Notes: generated by a model from the letters alone, not told the origin. A stretch of DNA of 64,000 nucleotides from Cinclus cinclus (GCF_963662255.1 NC_085046.1:96179324-96243323), one strand, 5' to 3'; positions 1 to 14,700 are shown, numbered from the stretch's first letter. Made by a program: numbers and translations.

Positions 1-3000
1 TGACCACTCTTAATGTTAGTGACAAAATTATATAATTGTGAGAAACAGTGTTCCAGCCTTTCCCAAAAAAGGAAAGAAAACACTCAGTAGACATGCAACA
101 GCTAAATACTACCACTTCACATTGACTTACACTGATTTTGGTTTCGCTTTCAAAGTTCAGGCTGCAGCAAGGACAGAAACACTGTTACTGTGTACAGCTT
201 CGAAAACATGAACCAAGACAACTGAAATGGGCCTATTGCAAAAAAAATATTTTGATGAGGAGACATAAAAACAGGTTCCATGAATGATATTTTCCTACTG
301 TGCTATAAGAACAGACATTCAACTTCTCAGGCCAAACCTCTATCACCAACGAACCCCACAGTACAAGGGGCACATACAAAATGGGCAATACAGAAATACA
401 CCACTCAATTAACAACTAATGCTACATTACATGTTTGTTTCCTGCTGCCAGGGGAAAAAAAAATCACTAGGAAAATAAAAAGGGGAAGACACTGTGAGGA
501 AAAAGAGGAAAATACAGGAAAAGTAATAAAAAGAGAAGCCTCATACCGTACGGTACCACTACAGAGATGATTATTCTAGGAGGTATTGAAGAACACCTGG
601 AGGACAACAGAGTCATTTGTCACAGCCAGCACACTGTGTCATGAGAGGAAAGTCCTGCTTGTCAAACCTGATCTCCCTTTATGACAAGGCAACCCACCTA
701 GGTCATCAAAGGAAGCAAACTGATGTTATCTTCTTAGATTTCAGTATTTTTTGGTACTGTCTGTCACAGGATCCTTCTGGACAAAATGTCCAGCACACAG
801 CTGGATAAACACAGCATGGGATGGGCGAGCAACTGGCTCACAGGTCAGGCACAAAGGGTTACAGTGAATGGGGTGACATCAGACTGGTGACCTCTCACTA
901 GTGGAGCTCTGCAGGGCTCCATCCTTAGCCCTGTGCTTCTTTCAACAACTTTATAAATGACTTGGATTCAGAACTGGAAGAGATACTGAGCAAGTTTGGA
1001 GATGACACAAAATTGGGAGGAGCAGAGAGGTCCTGAAGAGAGACCTTGAAAAGTTAGAGGGCTGGGCAATCACCAACCATACAAGTTTAACAAGGGCAAA
1101 CGCCCGATTCTGCACCTAGGATGGGTCAACCCTGGATGTATGTATAGAATGGGAAATGAGGAGCTGGAAAGCAGTGCCACAGAAAGGGACCTGAGGGTCC
1201 TGGTCGATGGCAAGTTGAACACGAGTCAGCAGTGCCCTGGCAGCCAGGAGGGACAACCCTGTCCTGGGGGACATCAGGGACAGCATCACAGCCAGGGAAG
1301 GGAGGGGATTGTCCAACTCTGCTCTACACTGGGACAGCCCCACCCCACCTTAAGTCCCTTCCACCTCAGAATACTCTGTGATTCAGATTTCAACTGAAAA
1401 TTATAAGGGTTTGCACAGCATCACTACATATGTCACTATGCTACAAATTTTTAAATATTGCCATTCTCCCTGAATTAGGAGTTGCTAATTTGTTATAGTC
1501 ATTTTTTTTGCTTCTGCCTGTCCCAGTCACCTGATGTGAAAATGAAGACAGAGGAAGCAGTTTTAAATTACTGTAGCACCAAGCAAGCATGACTGGTAAT
1601 TTTGCTTTCTTTAAGGTGCAATATGGGATACTCTCTTCTTCAGGAGCAAAAATGAAAAAACAACATATCAGGAGAGCTATGAAGTCATATTCACAAAGAA
1701 AAAAAAAACAAACTCAAAACAAACAAACCCCAAAACACTACAAACCCAAAACAAAGTTAAACCTAACTTTCATTTTAAACACCTCACTTGCCACACTATC
1801 TAGCAAACAGGAGGCTTCATAGCCCATATTTGTAAAAAAAGTATCTTCACCAGCAAGTGGTAAACTGCTCACCTTTCCACTTACATTTATGTCATTTATG
1901 CTTATCTGACAGACAAGCAGAAACATACAATTCGCCTTTAGTCCTACAAATAACATCCACCTGCCAGGTATAATATTAATAAAAAGAAAATCGGCACAAA
2001 TTAGCTCCAGGTAATACGATCCCTTTCAAAATACCCAGGTGGGAAAAAATAAAACAACCTTTTAAAAAATGCACCAAAAACGTAGTAATTAAATTCTTCA
2101 AGCAATAATTCAAATTTAGTTATCTAATATATTCCAGTAGGAACAGAAGAAACATTGTTCAACTCCAAAAGATAAATATATTCGATAGCGATTTGTCTAC
2201 CAAACACACAAGCTGAAACAAAAGCACCTGAAACAAGTTTTCAAGATAGGGACTGGCTTGAAAATTCACTACACAGAAAAAGAGGATTCCATTTTTCTGT
2301 CATATGCAGCACAGTCATGTTCTGCAACTGGAGAGCATGCAATTGCAGGAAGATTCATTTTCCTATTTTTCAGCCCTTCCAGAAGGCCCAAACAAACAGC
2401 AATACACTGCAGCCTTACACTGTCTTGCACCATTCTGCCTTGGATCTCATGACTGAGGATGACTCCAAATTAAGCTCCCCAGTACAGTTTTTCACTGAGG
2501 CTGAATGACTCTTTGAACTTGCATGACCAGGTAGAATCTCCAATGTCTTTACAGCCATTACCCCCACCTGTTTCCACTAGGACACTTTCAATAAGAATAA
2601 AAGCCTTGTTTCTTTAGAAGATAACACTCTATCCTCTCAATTCAAGCTAAGATGCAGCAGTTCTTTATGAGACAGTTAACCCTCTACATAAATGGAAGGA
2701 TTAAATGAACCCATTTATGGTCTGAGGGGAAAGAACACAGTGCCTTGATTAAAGAGAAATAAAAGTGGAAAGATCTTCCACAGCATCTGTACAGACTTCA
2801 CACATGTAGAGAAATCTCCAAGCATGCTGAGGAGGAAGAAGCAGCTAATAAGGACAATCCCCAGAATCACAGAGAAAAAAGGACTGACTTCTGTTTTAAG
2901 ACTTTCTTCACTAAATTATCAAGGAGAAATACAATGTATTTGCTACACGGATGTCACAAAGATCCCACCATTCCTCTCCAGACCATATAAAAAAAGTTTA

Positions 3001-6000
3001 CTGTCAATACTACATACTCCTTGCCTTGCATCAAGGCATTTGGTTGCCATACAACTCAGATTTAATAAATTTTCAACCTGCAGACTCCTACCTCTAAAGC
3101 TTTCCTTTTTTATGCACATTAAATCAGTTCACATCTGTAAGTTCTAACAGTGGTCAATTCTAACTGAATACAAACACCAACAATTGATATTCACATGTGC
3201 ATTGTGAAAGAAAAGTAATTTTGTAAAATTATAATAGATTTAATTTTTTTAAATAAGGACAGCAACATTTTTCCAAAGCAATAACCAATTGTATTACTAC
3301 AATGCATACATAACATTATAACATGAAAATAATTTGAAAGTTTATGCATCCTTTCAGTAAAATTCATTGAAAAGAGAAATAGATATTCAGTGAACTATGA
3401 AAGACCCGGGATGAAAAGGCATTGTCTACATTTAAACAATAATTACATTTACTGAATCAAGGTCATTCTAATCCCTGAAATAACAAAAAATACATAAAAT
3501 ACTGCAATAGAGTGTCTCATATAAGCTAAGAGGCTTCTATTGAAGAAACCAAGTTCCCTAATCACTTCTCTAAAGTTCAAGAAAGTAAAAGTTCAAGAGT
3601 TAGACTTGTATTCAGAGACTACTGTTTGTTTAAGCATTACTTCCTACAGAAAGATAAGTCAATCTCAACAAAGATGCTGTTCACAAAAACCGTTTCATTG
3701 TAACATAAAAATGTTTACCTCTGACCTTAAAGATACCACCCATGTTCACTAGACGTAGAAGTGGTTTGTTACTGTGACCTGTTTTTCAATTCTGATCGAC
3801 TGTTAAAAAGAGAAAGGCTTAGGAAATACTTTTTATATCACTACATTAAGAAACCAGCAAAATATTAAACCTTTTAAAAAATACCTCTAAGTTCCACTTC
3901 AAATTTTACTTTCTTGAAATATTTAAAATATTATCACTAAAATAATCACAGTCAACTTCTCTCAATAGTAAAATCCTGTGTTTTCCCTCTTGAACAGCCT
4001 AGTGAGAAAAGTAATTTTATATCCTTTATCTGAAACATTTATATAGGAAACATAGTAGACAATTTTATTGTGGTTCAAAGTCCAAGAAGTCAGAACTTGA
4101 GAAAAGCCAGAGGAGTTTCCTGACCAAGTCTCCTTCTTTTTTCACATCTGGGACAAAAATGTTTACATTAATCCTGCTCTCCAACATCCTCTAAAATGTA
4201 TAGTCCTACCATTTACTTACAGTACACCAATTAAACTCAAAATTCCAGATAGAATTATTGGCTTCATTAAGGACATTTTTGCTCTCTATGTTCAACATCT
4301 AAATGTTAGTGCACAAGGCACTTGATGCTCTATTTAAGGAGTCAGAGCATAGAGAGCTTAATTTCCACGTTTTTTAGATGGATTCATAAGCTGAATAATA
4401 TCCACCATCGGGCAAAACTAAGGTAATTTAATTCTGAAACCTAAATTTTTAATTCACATAATATGGAGTTATAAATAGGGGAAAGGGGTGAAAGCTGCTG
4501 GGGTTTTGAAGAAACATCCACCCCACCTACCTAAATCTGAAATCTCCCCCACCTCTCTCAGATGGCAGCGGAACCAAACGTGCAGCACCAGGAGCTCATT
4601 GGAACAGCAAATTGTCATGTGCTGCAAGAGATCACTTTAAAGCTTGTGGTCCCTTTCAGAGGCTTCCTCACAATGGAGGAGTAAGTCAAACACAGGAGCT
4701 TGGATTTCGTCATTCTTTTGAGATGCACCAAACCTTTCAGTAAACTTTCTGTCACTGTCCTCTAGTCATGATTCAACTTCCTGACATCCTCTAAAACTTC
4801 ATAGGTCAGCAGGTATTTCACAAAATCCTTCCAGCCCAGATGTTTTGTTTATCAAAGCAGTAAGCAAATTAATTGCTCATATTACAGTGCCAAGATGTAT
4901 CAGGTAGCAGAGTGAGGAGCAGAGGACCCATCCACGCTATGTAGCTATAGAGGTTAAAAAGATGCAGAAAAAAAAGCAAACCACCAAAGTTATGGAGGTT
5001 GGTAACAAGAAAAAAAAAGAAAACAACAAACCAAATCCCCTTCTCCCTAAAAAAAAAAAAAAAAAAAAAGCTCAGCAAAACCCAAGCACCTTTCAAGGTT
5101 AGTTCTAAGCCCCTAATTACAGTGATTGAAGTAAAACCCGCAAAGAAAGCAAATTCAGACTAACAAATAGGCCAAGGCTCAGAGTTTAAGTTTTGCATGA
5201 CACAAGCTCTGAGTTGGCTAAACTGGTGTCACCAGCATGGCACAAAGCATTTTCACAATCCCTACCCCATTCTGCTTGTAACAGATCTGACTGAGGTTGA
5301 TGGCCTGCTTTCCAAAAATACAACTGAAAGCAAAGTACATTTTGACAAACTGCAAAGGTCAGAACTGCAACTAGTCTTACCTAAAATAGAGATATCTGGC
5401 TTTTGTCCAAGTTAGGATTATTTTTTTCAGTATCTAAGCATAAGCAATCCCTCTGAAAAATCTACAGGAGCTGCAAGTACTTTAGGCATACTACAACAGA
5501 GTCAGGTTCCTTAAAACTTTCAGACGTACAGACCTTTGCTTTTTTTCAAAGACCTTCACATACAGGGAGCATCTTAATTTAGGAAGCATCAGAATTTCAG
5601 AGATTTTTTTCATTCTTTTAACTAAAAACTCCTCAGTAGCCTTTATTCTTATTTTTTGTATATAAAGGCAGAAGTACTTAGTGTTACAAGAACAGTGTCA
5701 CTGGCTACCTCGTGGTTAACACCTTTACCTACATGTCTAAATCATCGCACTGAATCAAGCCACATAAAATTCAGTAGCAACAACTTCCTTTTATGGATAT
5801 CATGAGAAGTGGAAGCATGATCATAGAATCCCTCTGGATCACATAAGGAGCTTGCACAAATGGAAATCAAACTACAAAGTCTAATTACTGTGATCCTAGA
5901 CACTATGAAAGGAGATTCTCACTTATTCTTAAGATACCCTCCAGTGCAGCAACAGTTTCAGATGCAGGATAAATTGGGACAGAAAGTCAGATGCACGTTT

Positions 6001-9000
6001 TCCCTCTTCAAATCAGTTGCTTACTCCATCAGGATGAGAAAAAGCATGCTATCTTTATCTAGATCATTCATTTTCAGGTCTGTTAATCTTCTTCAGAACA
6101 GCTTTAGAAGAAGGAATAGAGATTTTTTCACATTACAGGGCAGCCAAAAGGCTGGTGCTCAGGATAATTCTCATACAGAAAGGACAGAAGTGGAAAGTTA
6201 CCGTGGCTATCTTACATTCTGAATGTGGGCTCTGCCTAATAAACTGTTATATCCTATATTTTTACATCACTGGGAAATGCAGCCTGTACTATTTGCAGTC
6301 TGTAAAACCCATACACAAAAATGATAAGGGAATTTTTAGCTACATACCTTTGGATTTAATTTCATATTTCACTGCAGATGTATTTTGTCCATCACATGGA
6401 TGATAGGCCCAATATCCACTTATTATCTATTTTCCTAAATAAATAACAGTGACAACAATCTACTTCACTCACGCACACTTGAGAATCCATTTTAAAGGCA
6501 AAAGAGCACTTAGTACATCGAGTGTAAGGAACCCACTCCTACATAGTTGTGCCTCAATTCTATTCTGGAACACCTATACTATTTAACGGGATACAATTCA
6601 ACTGAGATTGTCAAACAGTATCAGCTACAGAATGAACAGTGTTCATGGCCAGGAAAAGAGATCCAATCAGTGAAACAGAAAGTAAGGTTTATTTCACAGA
6701 CAAGCCAGCACAACACAACAAACCAGAAGGCAGCAGGTGAAGGGGCAGGAACAGAACTTCCTTCTCCTTGTTTAAAGACTGGGGGGATCTTGAGTCACGT
6801 TGTGCCCAAGGGGCAATCATTCCGAGTACCTCTAATCAAGCAGTCTCTCCTGGAACACACTCTAGTAGCAGAACCTAGGCCAGTAAAGCACTAAGTATTA
6901 TGTGTCTGCTGATCAGAGGATCAAGCCTGCGCTTGGCCAGGCTGCCCCTCTTAGGTCTTAGGACCCACTGCAGAGAGTAATCCAAGCTCTGCATTTCAGA
7001 AAGTGAGAATGCAAAACACAGCTTATTTTAAATATTTCCTTTCCCAGTTTCCCTGGAAGGAGGCCCAATACAGCTCAGAGTCTATTCACACGTGGGAAAC
7101 AGGAGACACTGCTGTGCTCAAAGTACTGTTAAATACACCAGGTAAATGAATCTGTAGAGAGAGCATTATCTCCAGATAATCTGACAAAATTACTTTCATA
7201 TTTTGTTTCTCCTAAAAAAAGATGGTGAAACATTAAACAAATTTCTAAATTCACCCTTTTAAGTCCAAAGGTGCTTTAAAGAAGGCACATACCATAACAC
7301 TGCACAACTTGCACACTGACCAGAATAGGAACAGAATTTTGACTGCACAGGCAAAGCTGCTTAACCATCTTTTTCATAAAGTCCTGACTTGCCAGAGTAA
7401 AAGCTTTTTACAGGACTACACCAGTTCTGACAAAGCTCACTCTACATGCAAACTTTCTCGTTTTGGGTAAAAACGAGAGAGACTCTTAATTATTCATTAT
7501 TAAGATCAGAAAATTCTTTTCTCCTACATCTACACTCTAATCACCTGCAGACAGAAGCAGCTCACTACCCCAACCAAAGAATCCGGTGGAGAATATATTC
7601 ACTGCAGTTTTTAGACAGACACTTGTTTTGTCCTGATGCACACTGGAAGATGGTTGGGTTGGGGTTGTCACCTTTTTTTTTTTTTTTAAATAGTGTTGCC
7701 AGTAGCATAAAATCATTTTCCACTTAGCCCTAAACTATCTGATTTTGCAAATATTCTGTCCTAACCCAACAAAGATTAATTAACCATGAGCAGACATTTA
7801 ACTTAATGGGACTCCTCAATGTAAATTGTATTCAGCTTGCACATAAAAAAATTGGGCCTTACACTGAGCAACTTCGTATCAGTGTATAAATTGTCATACA
7901 CAGGATCAAATACAAAATTTTCACTGTCTGTATGAAGTAATGTAAGCCCTTAAGATAGCTATCTCCAGAGCAAGGTCAAATTTCTGCAGAGCCAGGAGTA
8001 TCGAAGCCTGGTTGCAAAAGGTAGCTAAGCTTCAAAGTTCAGACATGAATAAGAGTCATGTACATGCACACTGACTTTCTTTTCTCCCATTCTGGCATCA
8101 AATTTAAAGACACACTATAAAAAAAAAAAAAAGAAGGAAAAAGAAGTATTACCCAAATTTTAAAAAAAAAGACAACAGAGAGGATACATACTTGTCAATG
8201 CTGATGCACAGAACTTTATTTCCATTTCTCCCCCATCACCCAGCATTTAAAACACTGCAGATTCCAAAAGCACTTATTTTTGTAATACACAGAACACAAG
8301 TCAGTACTGATATAACAACTTCCATTCACCATCTTCTTCTGATCATCACTGGATTAGACAACAGCTCAGACCAGTTCTGTTGGTGAATATAGACTCTCTT
8401 TTATCCCTGCAGTAAGGGATCACAGAATATTTACAACTACAGTGAGTATTTTCCCAAGTAACTGGATTTTTCGCGCAAAATAATGCCAAAGGCCATGGCT
8501 AATATTTTATTACTTCTCAGCACTGCTTACTACTAACCAGCAGCTCCCTTCCTTTCAAAGGCGAAAAAGAGGAAGAAAGTCAAGGTTCCAGCGCGCCTTG
8601 ATCAGCACTGGTTTTGCCTCTGTTTTCCACTGAAGGGAGAACAGTGAGAGGAAAGAATAAAAAAAAAAGCCATCAGGCACCAACCTTAGACAGACCAAGA
8701 CTTAAGCTCTTACACATAACTTAGTGACTCGTACCTCTGAATGCATAAACCAACTATTCTAGAGTCAGTCTCCTCGGGCTGACCAAAATTCCAGCTTGGA
8801 AAACACCCTCAGCACAGGTTTCATCCAAACCAGTATCCCTGCACAAACAGCTTCTGTCAGTGAATCTGGCGAGAATTCCTTACTCGTCCAGTTCCCACCA
8901 GCTCCTGAAAGAACATCCATCTGAAAAGCTGCCTACCCTGTTTCTGGAGTACAGCTTCCATGTAGCTCATCCTGGAAGGCACACCTTCTGTAATAAAAAA

Positions 9001-12000
9001 CCTTTGCCCTGCTGACACTTATCTCTGTTTCTATATTTTATTAAAACTCCTAATCTGATACCTGATTACTAACCCAAAGGGATTCCGAGGGTATTAAAAG
9101 CCATTGCTGATGCCAAAACCAGTCAAAATTACAGCTTGTAAGTGCTGCAGCACTTACTGAGGCAAAGTCAGGAGAGGAACATCAGAAGGAACAAAAAAAG
9201 AAGGCAAGCTCGACCACTGTATTGGCGACATCTTGGGACCAAACATGCTTCAGAAACATTTGGAGTAGCCTACTATGTTCTCAACCTATTTGAGGAATGC
9301 AGACTGCTTTGGAGAAGGAAAAACAATCACCTACTCAAGACTCCTACAAGCTACTGTTTTAGAACATTTACCAGAAAACGTCAAGATTAATTAAGAATAA
9401 AACTACTCAAGAAAAAACAAGAGATCACACACTGTAAAACCAAGTCTGACTGGAATCTCATTTCCAACAATGTTTTCAAAAGTAGCACTCTATGTACTGT
9501 ACTGTGTTTTAAGCAATACAGAATATCCTTGAGGAAAAATGCAGATTTAGTAACTTTGGTAATTTCAAATGCTAAAACTAATCATTTTATTTGCTAGTTG
9601 CATTCACCACATGAACTCAAGACCATCAAAACCTAACACAACTGCTCTTATGGGTCAGTATTATATATATTCAAGTTAAAAAACACAAACACAGCTGCTG
9701 ATTATACTTCACACTAAGAAGCAAAGAAAATATCATGTATCTGTGTGATTTCCTTAGCAATATGCACAGGTACATATTCGTGGCTTAAATTTTTAACTAC
9801 AGACCACTTAAACTCTGAAAAAAATTACTAACATCTACTATTTATACCTTCACTGCCAGAAAAAATGGCTGTCATCCAAAACTATTTTACAGCAGTTTAC
9901 AGCAAGATTATTTGGTGTTTATAACAAAAACCCACACACTTTACAAATCTAAGATTTTTTAAAACTGCCAACCTATTGCATTTGGCAGACTAGAAAAAGA
10001 ATGTTCCACAGTAGACAGAGCATGAGAGGCTATGTGCCCTTTATATACACAGAAGGAAGCAATGTTAGAGGAGCAGCACCTGGACAGAAATGTCTATATA
10101 CAGCATTCTGTGCTTGGCTTTACTGGCAGGAAAGATTTTTTTTCATATTCCTTCAATGGAGTTTAAAGTCAGAGGCAGAACAAGTCAGCCAATGTATTCA
10201 CATCCATGTTAACCAAACACATTTAATTTGCACAGTTTTCTTGGTGATGCAGCAACCAAGAAAGAAGTTTTTAGGTAACATGTGGCTTACATCTCTGTCA
10301 TAAACAAGGCCAACTGAGCTCCTCAGAATCCAAAGTGTTATGCGAATGGTTAAGGAGACAGAAAAGGACCAACAGTTTCCAGAGTATTTTATCTTAATAT
10401 TTTCCATTTAAAAAATTACATGAGAGATAATAGTCTAAATTGACCTTTTAAAAATTAAAAATATGCAAACATAGGTTCTTAAATCCACTTTACAGATTAA
10501 TGAAGAGCAGTTAGATTTGCAAAGCCATACACCTCAAAGCCTTCCAAAATCATCTAGAGTTCCAGATGCTTATTGTTTGCATGCCTGTACATGACAAACG
10601 AAGACCATGAAAACAGGCAAAAGAAAATATCCAGAGCAACTTTTATTTAATTGAGCTTAAGGACTTGAAGATCTAAATCTCTAATACTTTGATCTAAAAA
10701 TTTTAATTCCCGCAATAAGTAGAATAAGCCAGATTCTGCTTCACGTTGCCTATTCAAATTCAGTCTGTGTGGACTCCAGCAAAGTTTGTGTGCCCTTTTT
10801 ATAACCTTTATGTATCAGTGAACATTTTACATACAGTCAGCTTCCCATTTTCATCCAGGGCAGTAATTATAGGCCAGTTTGTTTTCAGTTTGGTTTTATT
10901 CACCAGGAGAGGTTGAAGTAGGCGACAGGTTTTTGTTTCAGTAGCTGAAGATCATTCAGCTACAGTGGGAAAAAACCTTCTGTAATAAAAAAACCCAAAG
11001 CTATGAGTTTCTAAATGCTTCCTTCAAAAGTAATGTAACTATTTTTATTACAGAAATTTATTCAACTTTCATAGCAGTTTTTTAATTCAGAAACTAATTA
11101 CTTCAAGAGGAAAAAGCAAAAACAAAATAAAGAATGTACCATGAATCTTGATATTCTGCTGTATCAAAGAGATATTTGAGTGGTCTGAAGCTGTTTTTTA
11201 AAGCTGGACAATAAATATCCCATTACACAATCATCTTTTCTACAAAAACATACTGCTGTAGGTAACTTGCCATCTATTATACACCCTTTTATACTATTTG
11301 TATCTTACTTTCTTCCTTGGAGCATCAGAACTGCTTGAGCTACCCTCTCTAATTTGTTGCTAACACACATTAAAGCCCTATCAACAAAACACTGAGGCAC
11401 ACACCAGCAGAGAACAGTCTCCCTCCTACCTGCTTTATGTTATTGCATTGTACTACCCAAACACTACCAAACTAGTGCTGTGTAGGCCCAAGAGGGCAGT
11501 AAAGCAAGAGAAAAAAAGGCACTTGAGTAAGGGATTACCCTGGACTTTGGCCTCAGTTTTGCCAGTAATAGCATAGCAAATACGTAGTGAACTCAGGGCA
11601 GCCCTACCAAATGAAGTCTTGCAACTGTTTATGCTCAAATTACTGTAAGACTATTAAAAAAACATAAGAAAAAGCAGAAATAATTAACTTGCTTTGTAAG
11701 AACAGCTTTTAGTTAAGAGTTCACTCTGTTACTCCACCAATTCACTGTGCTAAGGAGTCAGAAGTTGTAATCTAGTCACAGAACAGTAAGGACCAGTTAC
11801 CATTTCCTCAAACCATCCTTCTCCAAGAGCAACCCAAGGTTACTGACCAACTTCATGATCCAGGATCATAGAAGTTAATAGTATAAATTAATGCATATTT
11901 GTTTGTTTAGATTTCAGTACATCAAGTTTTTAGGAAGCTTAGAATTATCCATCAAGTCTCCTGTATCCATGCAAACAGTCTGATGCTGCAATACATGCAG

Positions 12001-13921
12001 TGCAATAGGGTGATGCTCACAAAACCCCTGGAAACAAGACAGAGTTTCTCCCTAACTACTCCATACCCTTGCAGCTTTCCAGGGAGTTGGCTAATGTGGG
12101 TATGTCGGTATAAGAACACACTGTTATCATCTATACTTTTAAGTATTAAGGTTTCATTTCATTAAATTTCAACTTCAAAAAAATCTACTTAAATCTCAAA
12201 ACTTGGGATATAGGGAATACATCCCTGATTAAGCATACAACAGGAGAACCTGTTTCAATAAAAACTCAGTTCCAACCACATTGCAGTGCCACAAACTGAA
12301 GAAATATCAAATAGGAAGTGAACACTGTTTAACACATGAAAAAACTAAGCATTTTGAAAAAGCTGAAATTGTCTTTAAGTTACACATAAAACTGTGAGTT
12401 GTGATTACTGTCTAATTTCAGGAGATTCTGAAAATACCTACACACTGTCTAGTCATTTATAAAGTCTTCTAGCCAAGCTAAGTAATTGATTTCATAGTTG
12501 CATCAAAGCTTCCATATTTTCTACAACCCAAGTACATATCTATTAGCACAAACAAAATCTAGAAGCAGAACCAGTTCTATTTTTTCCACCCACAGCAGAA
12601 ATGCAGATGCATTATTTCTTGAGTACTTGTGCATACAGCAACTCTCCAAGACAGGAGGTCTGCAGCAGGCATTTAACTACAGGTGTACTGAGAGGATGGA
12701 CGTGGCATAAACAATCCCAGCCTGAGGAAAGAGGTGTTGGGACCTCAGAGTGAGAGGGCACAATAATTTTTTAAGGGGAAGTCAGTTTCCCTGACTAAAG
12801 TATATTCTGTGACCAACTTCTTTAATGTGGTAACCCATTACACAGGGAAAAAAAATATCGTGTTCCAAACTAAGACGATTTTGAAAACACAGGAAGACAA
12901 AAGTAAGAGGACAGAAAGATGTACCCTCACAATGTATCCTCACATCACAGAAGCATCATTCTCTGCATCTCTCAAAACCCCGTTGTTTTGCAAAGGCTTT
13001 TTTCTTAAGCAAAGCGGTTGGGATGGACTAGTTTTCTAAGAGAAGAGGCATTATTAGGGAAAGGGAGTGTAAAAAGCAGCTCCAAGAACAATGAAAGCGA
13101 GTAAAGTTTGCCCATTTGGTAACGCTTTTGTTAAAGTCAAGTTCTTAAGTGCTGCCAGTCACAGAAAGGAGCCTCTCTCGCTCGCCCCTTCGGGAGCCCT
13201 TGGCGCACCCTTACCTCCCAACAACCCGGGACTCCTCCACCACACAAAACCCGGCACCGGCTGCCTAAATCGTCACCTCCGGACACGGGAACATACAAGC
13301 CTCACTCAGCTGAAAGCGGGTTTCACGGCGGGGTACAGAGAAACCAGTCCAGTTCCGCCGTCCCCCTAATGGCACCAGTAGGCGCGGGGCGCATTCGGGC
13401 AGCGGCCCAGGGAAGCAGCACGGGAGCTCGCGGGCCCGGCTGCCGCGACTGGAGGGGGTGAGAGGCTGGCCTGGACCCCTCCTGTCACGGCGGGGGCTGG
13501 GCAGCACCTCGCCGGCCCCGGCCCGGCACTGCTTCCCGCCCGCCCGCCTCGCAGGCCGCGCCGCGGCCCCGGTGCCTCCGCAGGGCCTGGCACCGCCGCG
13601 GGCTCGGGGAGCCCAGCAAACAAAGGGAGCGGAGGCCGGGGCCGCGGCTCGGAAAGAGGGCGGCGGGCAACTAGCGAACGGCACCGGCCTCATTCACCGG
13701 CTCCCCGTCCACCGCACCAGCCTTCCGCGGCCAGCAGTGAAGGGAGGGGGCAGCCGGGCCGCCGTGCGCCCGTTGCCCCGGGGACGCTCACCCAGCGGAG
13801 GCCGCGGTGTCCCGCTCCCGGCGCGGGCCTCTTCCCGGGCACCTCGGCGGCGCGGCTCGGCCTGAGCCGGCACCCGGGCTCGGCGGGGAGCAACCTCGAG
13901 GGGCGGCGGAGCGGCACTCAC
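1..13921 (-). other. SOCS6: Probable intron 1 of SOCS6 (minus strand), partial
   Basis: This AT-rich stretch lies downstream, on the minus strand, of a CpG-island exon with a good donor. It has no long open frame and nothing resembling the SH2 or SOCS-box coding exon of SOCS6. In mammals SOCS6 sits head-to-head with RTTN and has a non-coding first exon, a very long first intron and a single coding exon. The arrangement here fits that, with the coding exon lying left of position 1. SOCS6 is an SH2-containing adaptor of a cullin-5 ubiquitin ligase that restrains receptor tyrosine kinases. Apart from the CR1 at 570-1390, only poly-A/poly-T runs (for example 5049-5069 and 7673-7687) and unassigned DNA are visible. 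The identity is inferred from synteny; another minus-strand transcript is possible. Confidence 0.5.
570..1390 (+). mobile_element. CR1 LINE fragment: decayed reverse transcriptase and 3' tail
   Basis: Translated piecewise on the plus strand, this matches the C-terminal half of a CR1 non-LTR reverse transcriptase. Visible blocks are LDFS near 735, an SHNILLDKM-like block near 765-795, the NGV/TSGAPQGSILSP-like palm block near 865-940, and FINDLDSELEEILSKFGDD near 950-1005. The usual catalytic A/Y-DD box reads FGDD here, and several frameshifts separate the blocks, so it is dead. The end, around 1350-1384, has the CR1 3' signature: a short CCTTCC segment followed by a CTGTGATTC tail. The 5' part is missing, as in most CR1 copies. 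It lies antisense to the presumed SOCS6 transcript. Confidence 0.9.
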
Positions 13922-14120
13922 CGAGGAGGAGGAGAAGGAGGAGCTGGCTCGGCTGTTGCTTTCGCGGGGCCCGGCCCGGCTTCGGCTCTGGCTCCCCTCC
14001 CTCGCCGTGCCGCCGCCTCCCTGTTCCTGGCGCCGCCGCCGCCGCCGCTTCCTCCGCCTCCTCTGCCCCCACCCCTCCGTCCTCCGAGGGGCGCACGGGG
14101 GCGGCGAGCCCGCGATGGCC
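13922..14120 (-). other. SOCS6: Probable non-coding first exon (5' UTR) of SOCS6
   Basis: On the minus strand the sequence reads CTCCTCG|GTGAGTGCC at 13922/13921, a strong match to the vertebrate donor consensus at the edge of the CpG island. That makes 13922 the likely last exon base. The upstream limit (14120 here) is a placeholder, because the start site cannot be read from sequence. The exon would include a GCC/GGC trinucleotide run at 14031-14048. No credible coding sequence is present, which fits the known untranslated first exon of SOCS6. Confidence 0.45.
14031..14048. repeat. Short GCC/GGC trinucleotide run
   Basis: Six GCC-like triplets in a row sit inside the CpG island. They probably fall in the 5' UTR of the minus-strand transcript, where they would read as GGC repeats. 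They are short and unlikely to be unstable at this length. Confidence 0.7.
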
Positions 14121-14700
14121 GCCGCGTGCCGCAGGCACGGCTATGGCCGCGGCGCCCGCGCACAGCCCGGCGGCGGCAGGAGGGCCGCGGGCATCCCCGC
14201 TCCGGCCTCCGCCTGCCCGGCCGCCCCCGCCGCCCGGCGGACACCACCGGCCCTCCGCGGCCCGCCTGCCCCGCAGAAGCCGGGCCCCTTCCCTTAGTCG
14301 TGTCTGGGCGCCTCGCCCCGCGCTCGTCCCCGCTTGGCGGCCGCGGGAAACTCGCGGGGGGCGCCCGGGAGCCGCGCTGGAACGAAGGCAGGGAGGCGGT
14401 CTGGCTTTGTTAGCCCCGGCCCTTTCCTCGCCCCCCCACGCGCCCCGGTGCGTGACCGCTCCGCTGGGCGACAGGAGCTCATCAGACAAGTTCACAGGGA
14501 GCTGCTTCCCCCCTTCGTTCCGGCGGGGACAGCCCCTCGCTGGTGGTGCCCGGGCAGAGTTGTCCCTCAGCCGCGCCCGCTGCCCCGCCGGCCATGGCTC
14601 TCCCCCCGAGGCCCGCTTGCGCTGGAGAGGGAGCGGGCGAGGGAGGGAGATGATTTTTCCTCCTCTTCGCCTTCTCTCACACCTCCCTTGGCGTGAAAGC

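Larger units (their letters stand above)
13180..14700 (-). promoter_or_regulatory. SOCS6: CpG island, probable SOCS6 promoter
   Basis: Base composition changes abruptly from AT-rich to very GC- and CpG-rich between about 13180 and 14700, then returns to AT-rich. The island has many GC boxes and no obvious TATA box. A minus-strand splice donor at 13921/13920 gives the direction of at least one transcript, leftward and away from RTTN. Long frames on both strands arise because stop codons are rare in such DNA. The transcription start cannot be fixed from sequence. Assignment to SOCS6 depends on the conserved SOCS6-RTTN head-to-head order. Confidence 0.75.

Noticed and set aside
5860..6222. 120-codon plus-strand open frame in the presumed SOCS6 intron
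   Set aside because: No recognisable family and no supporting gene structure.
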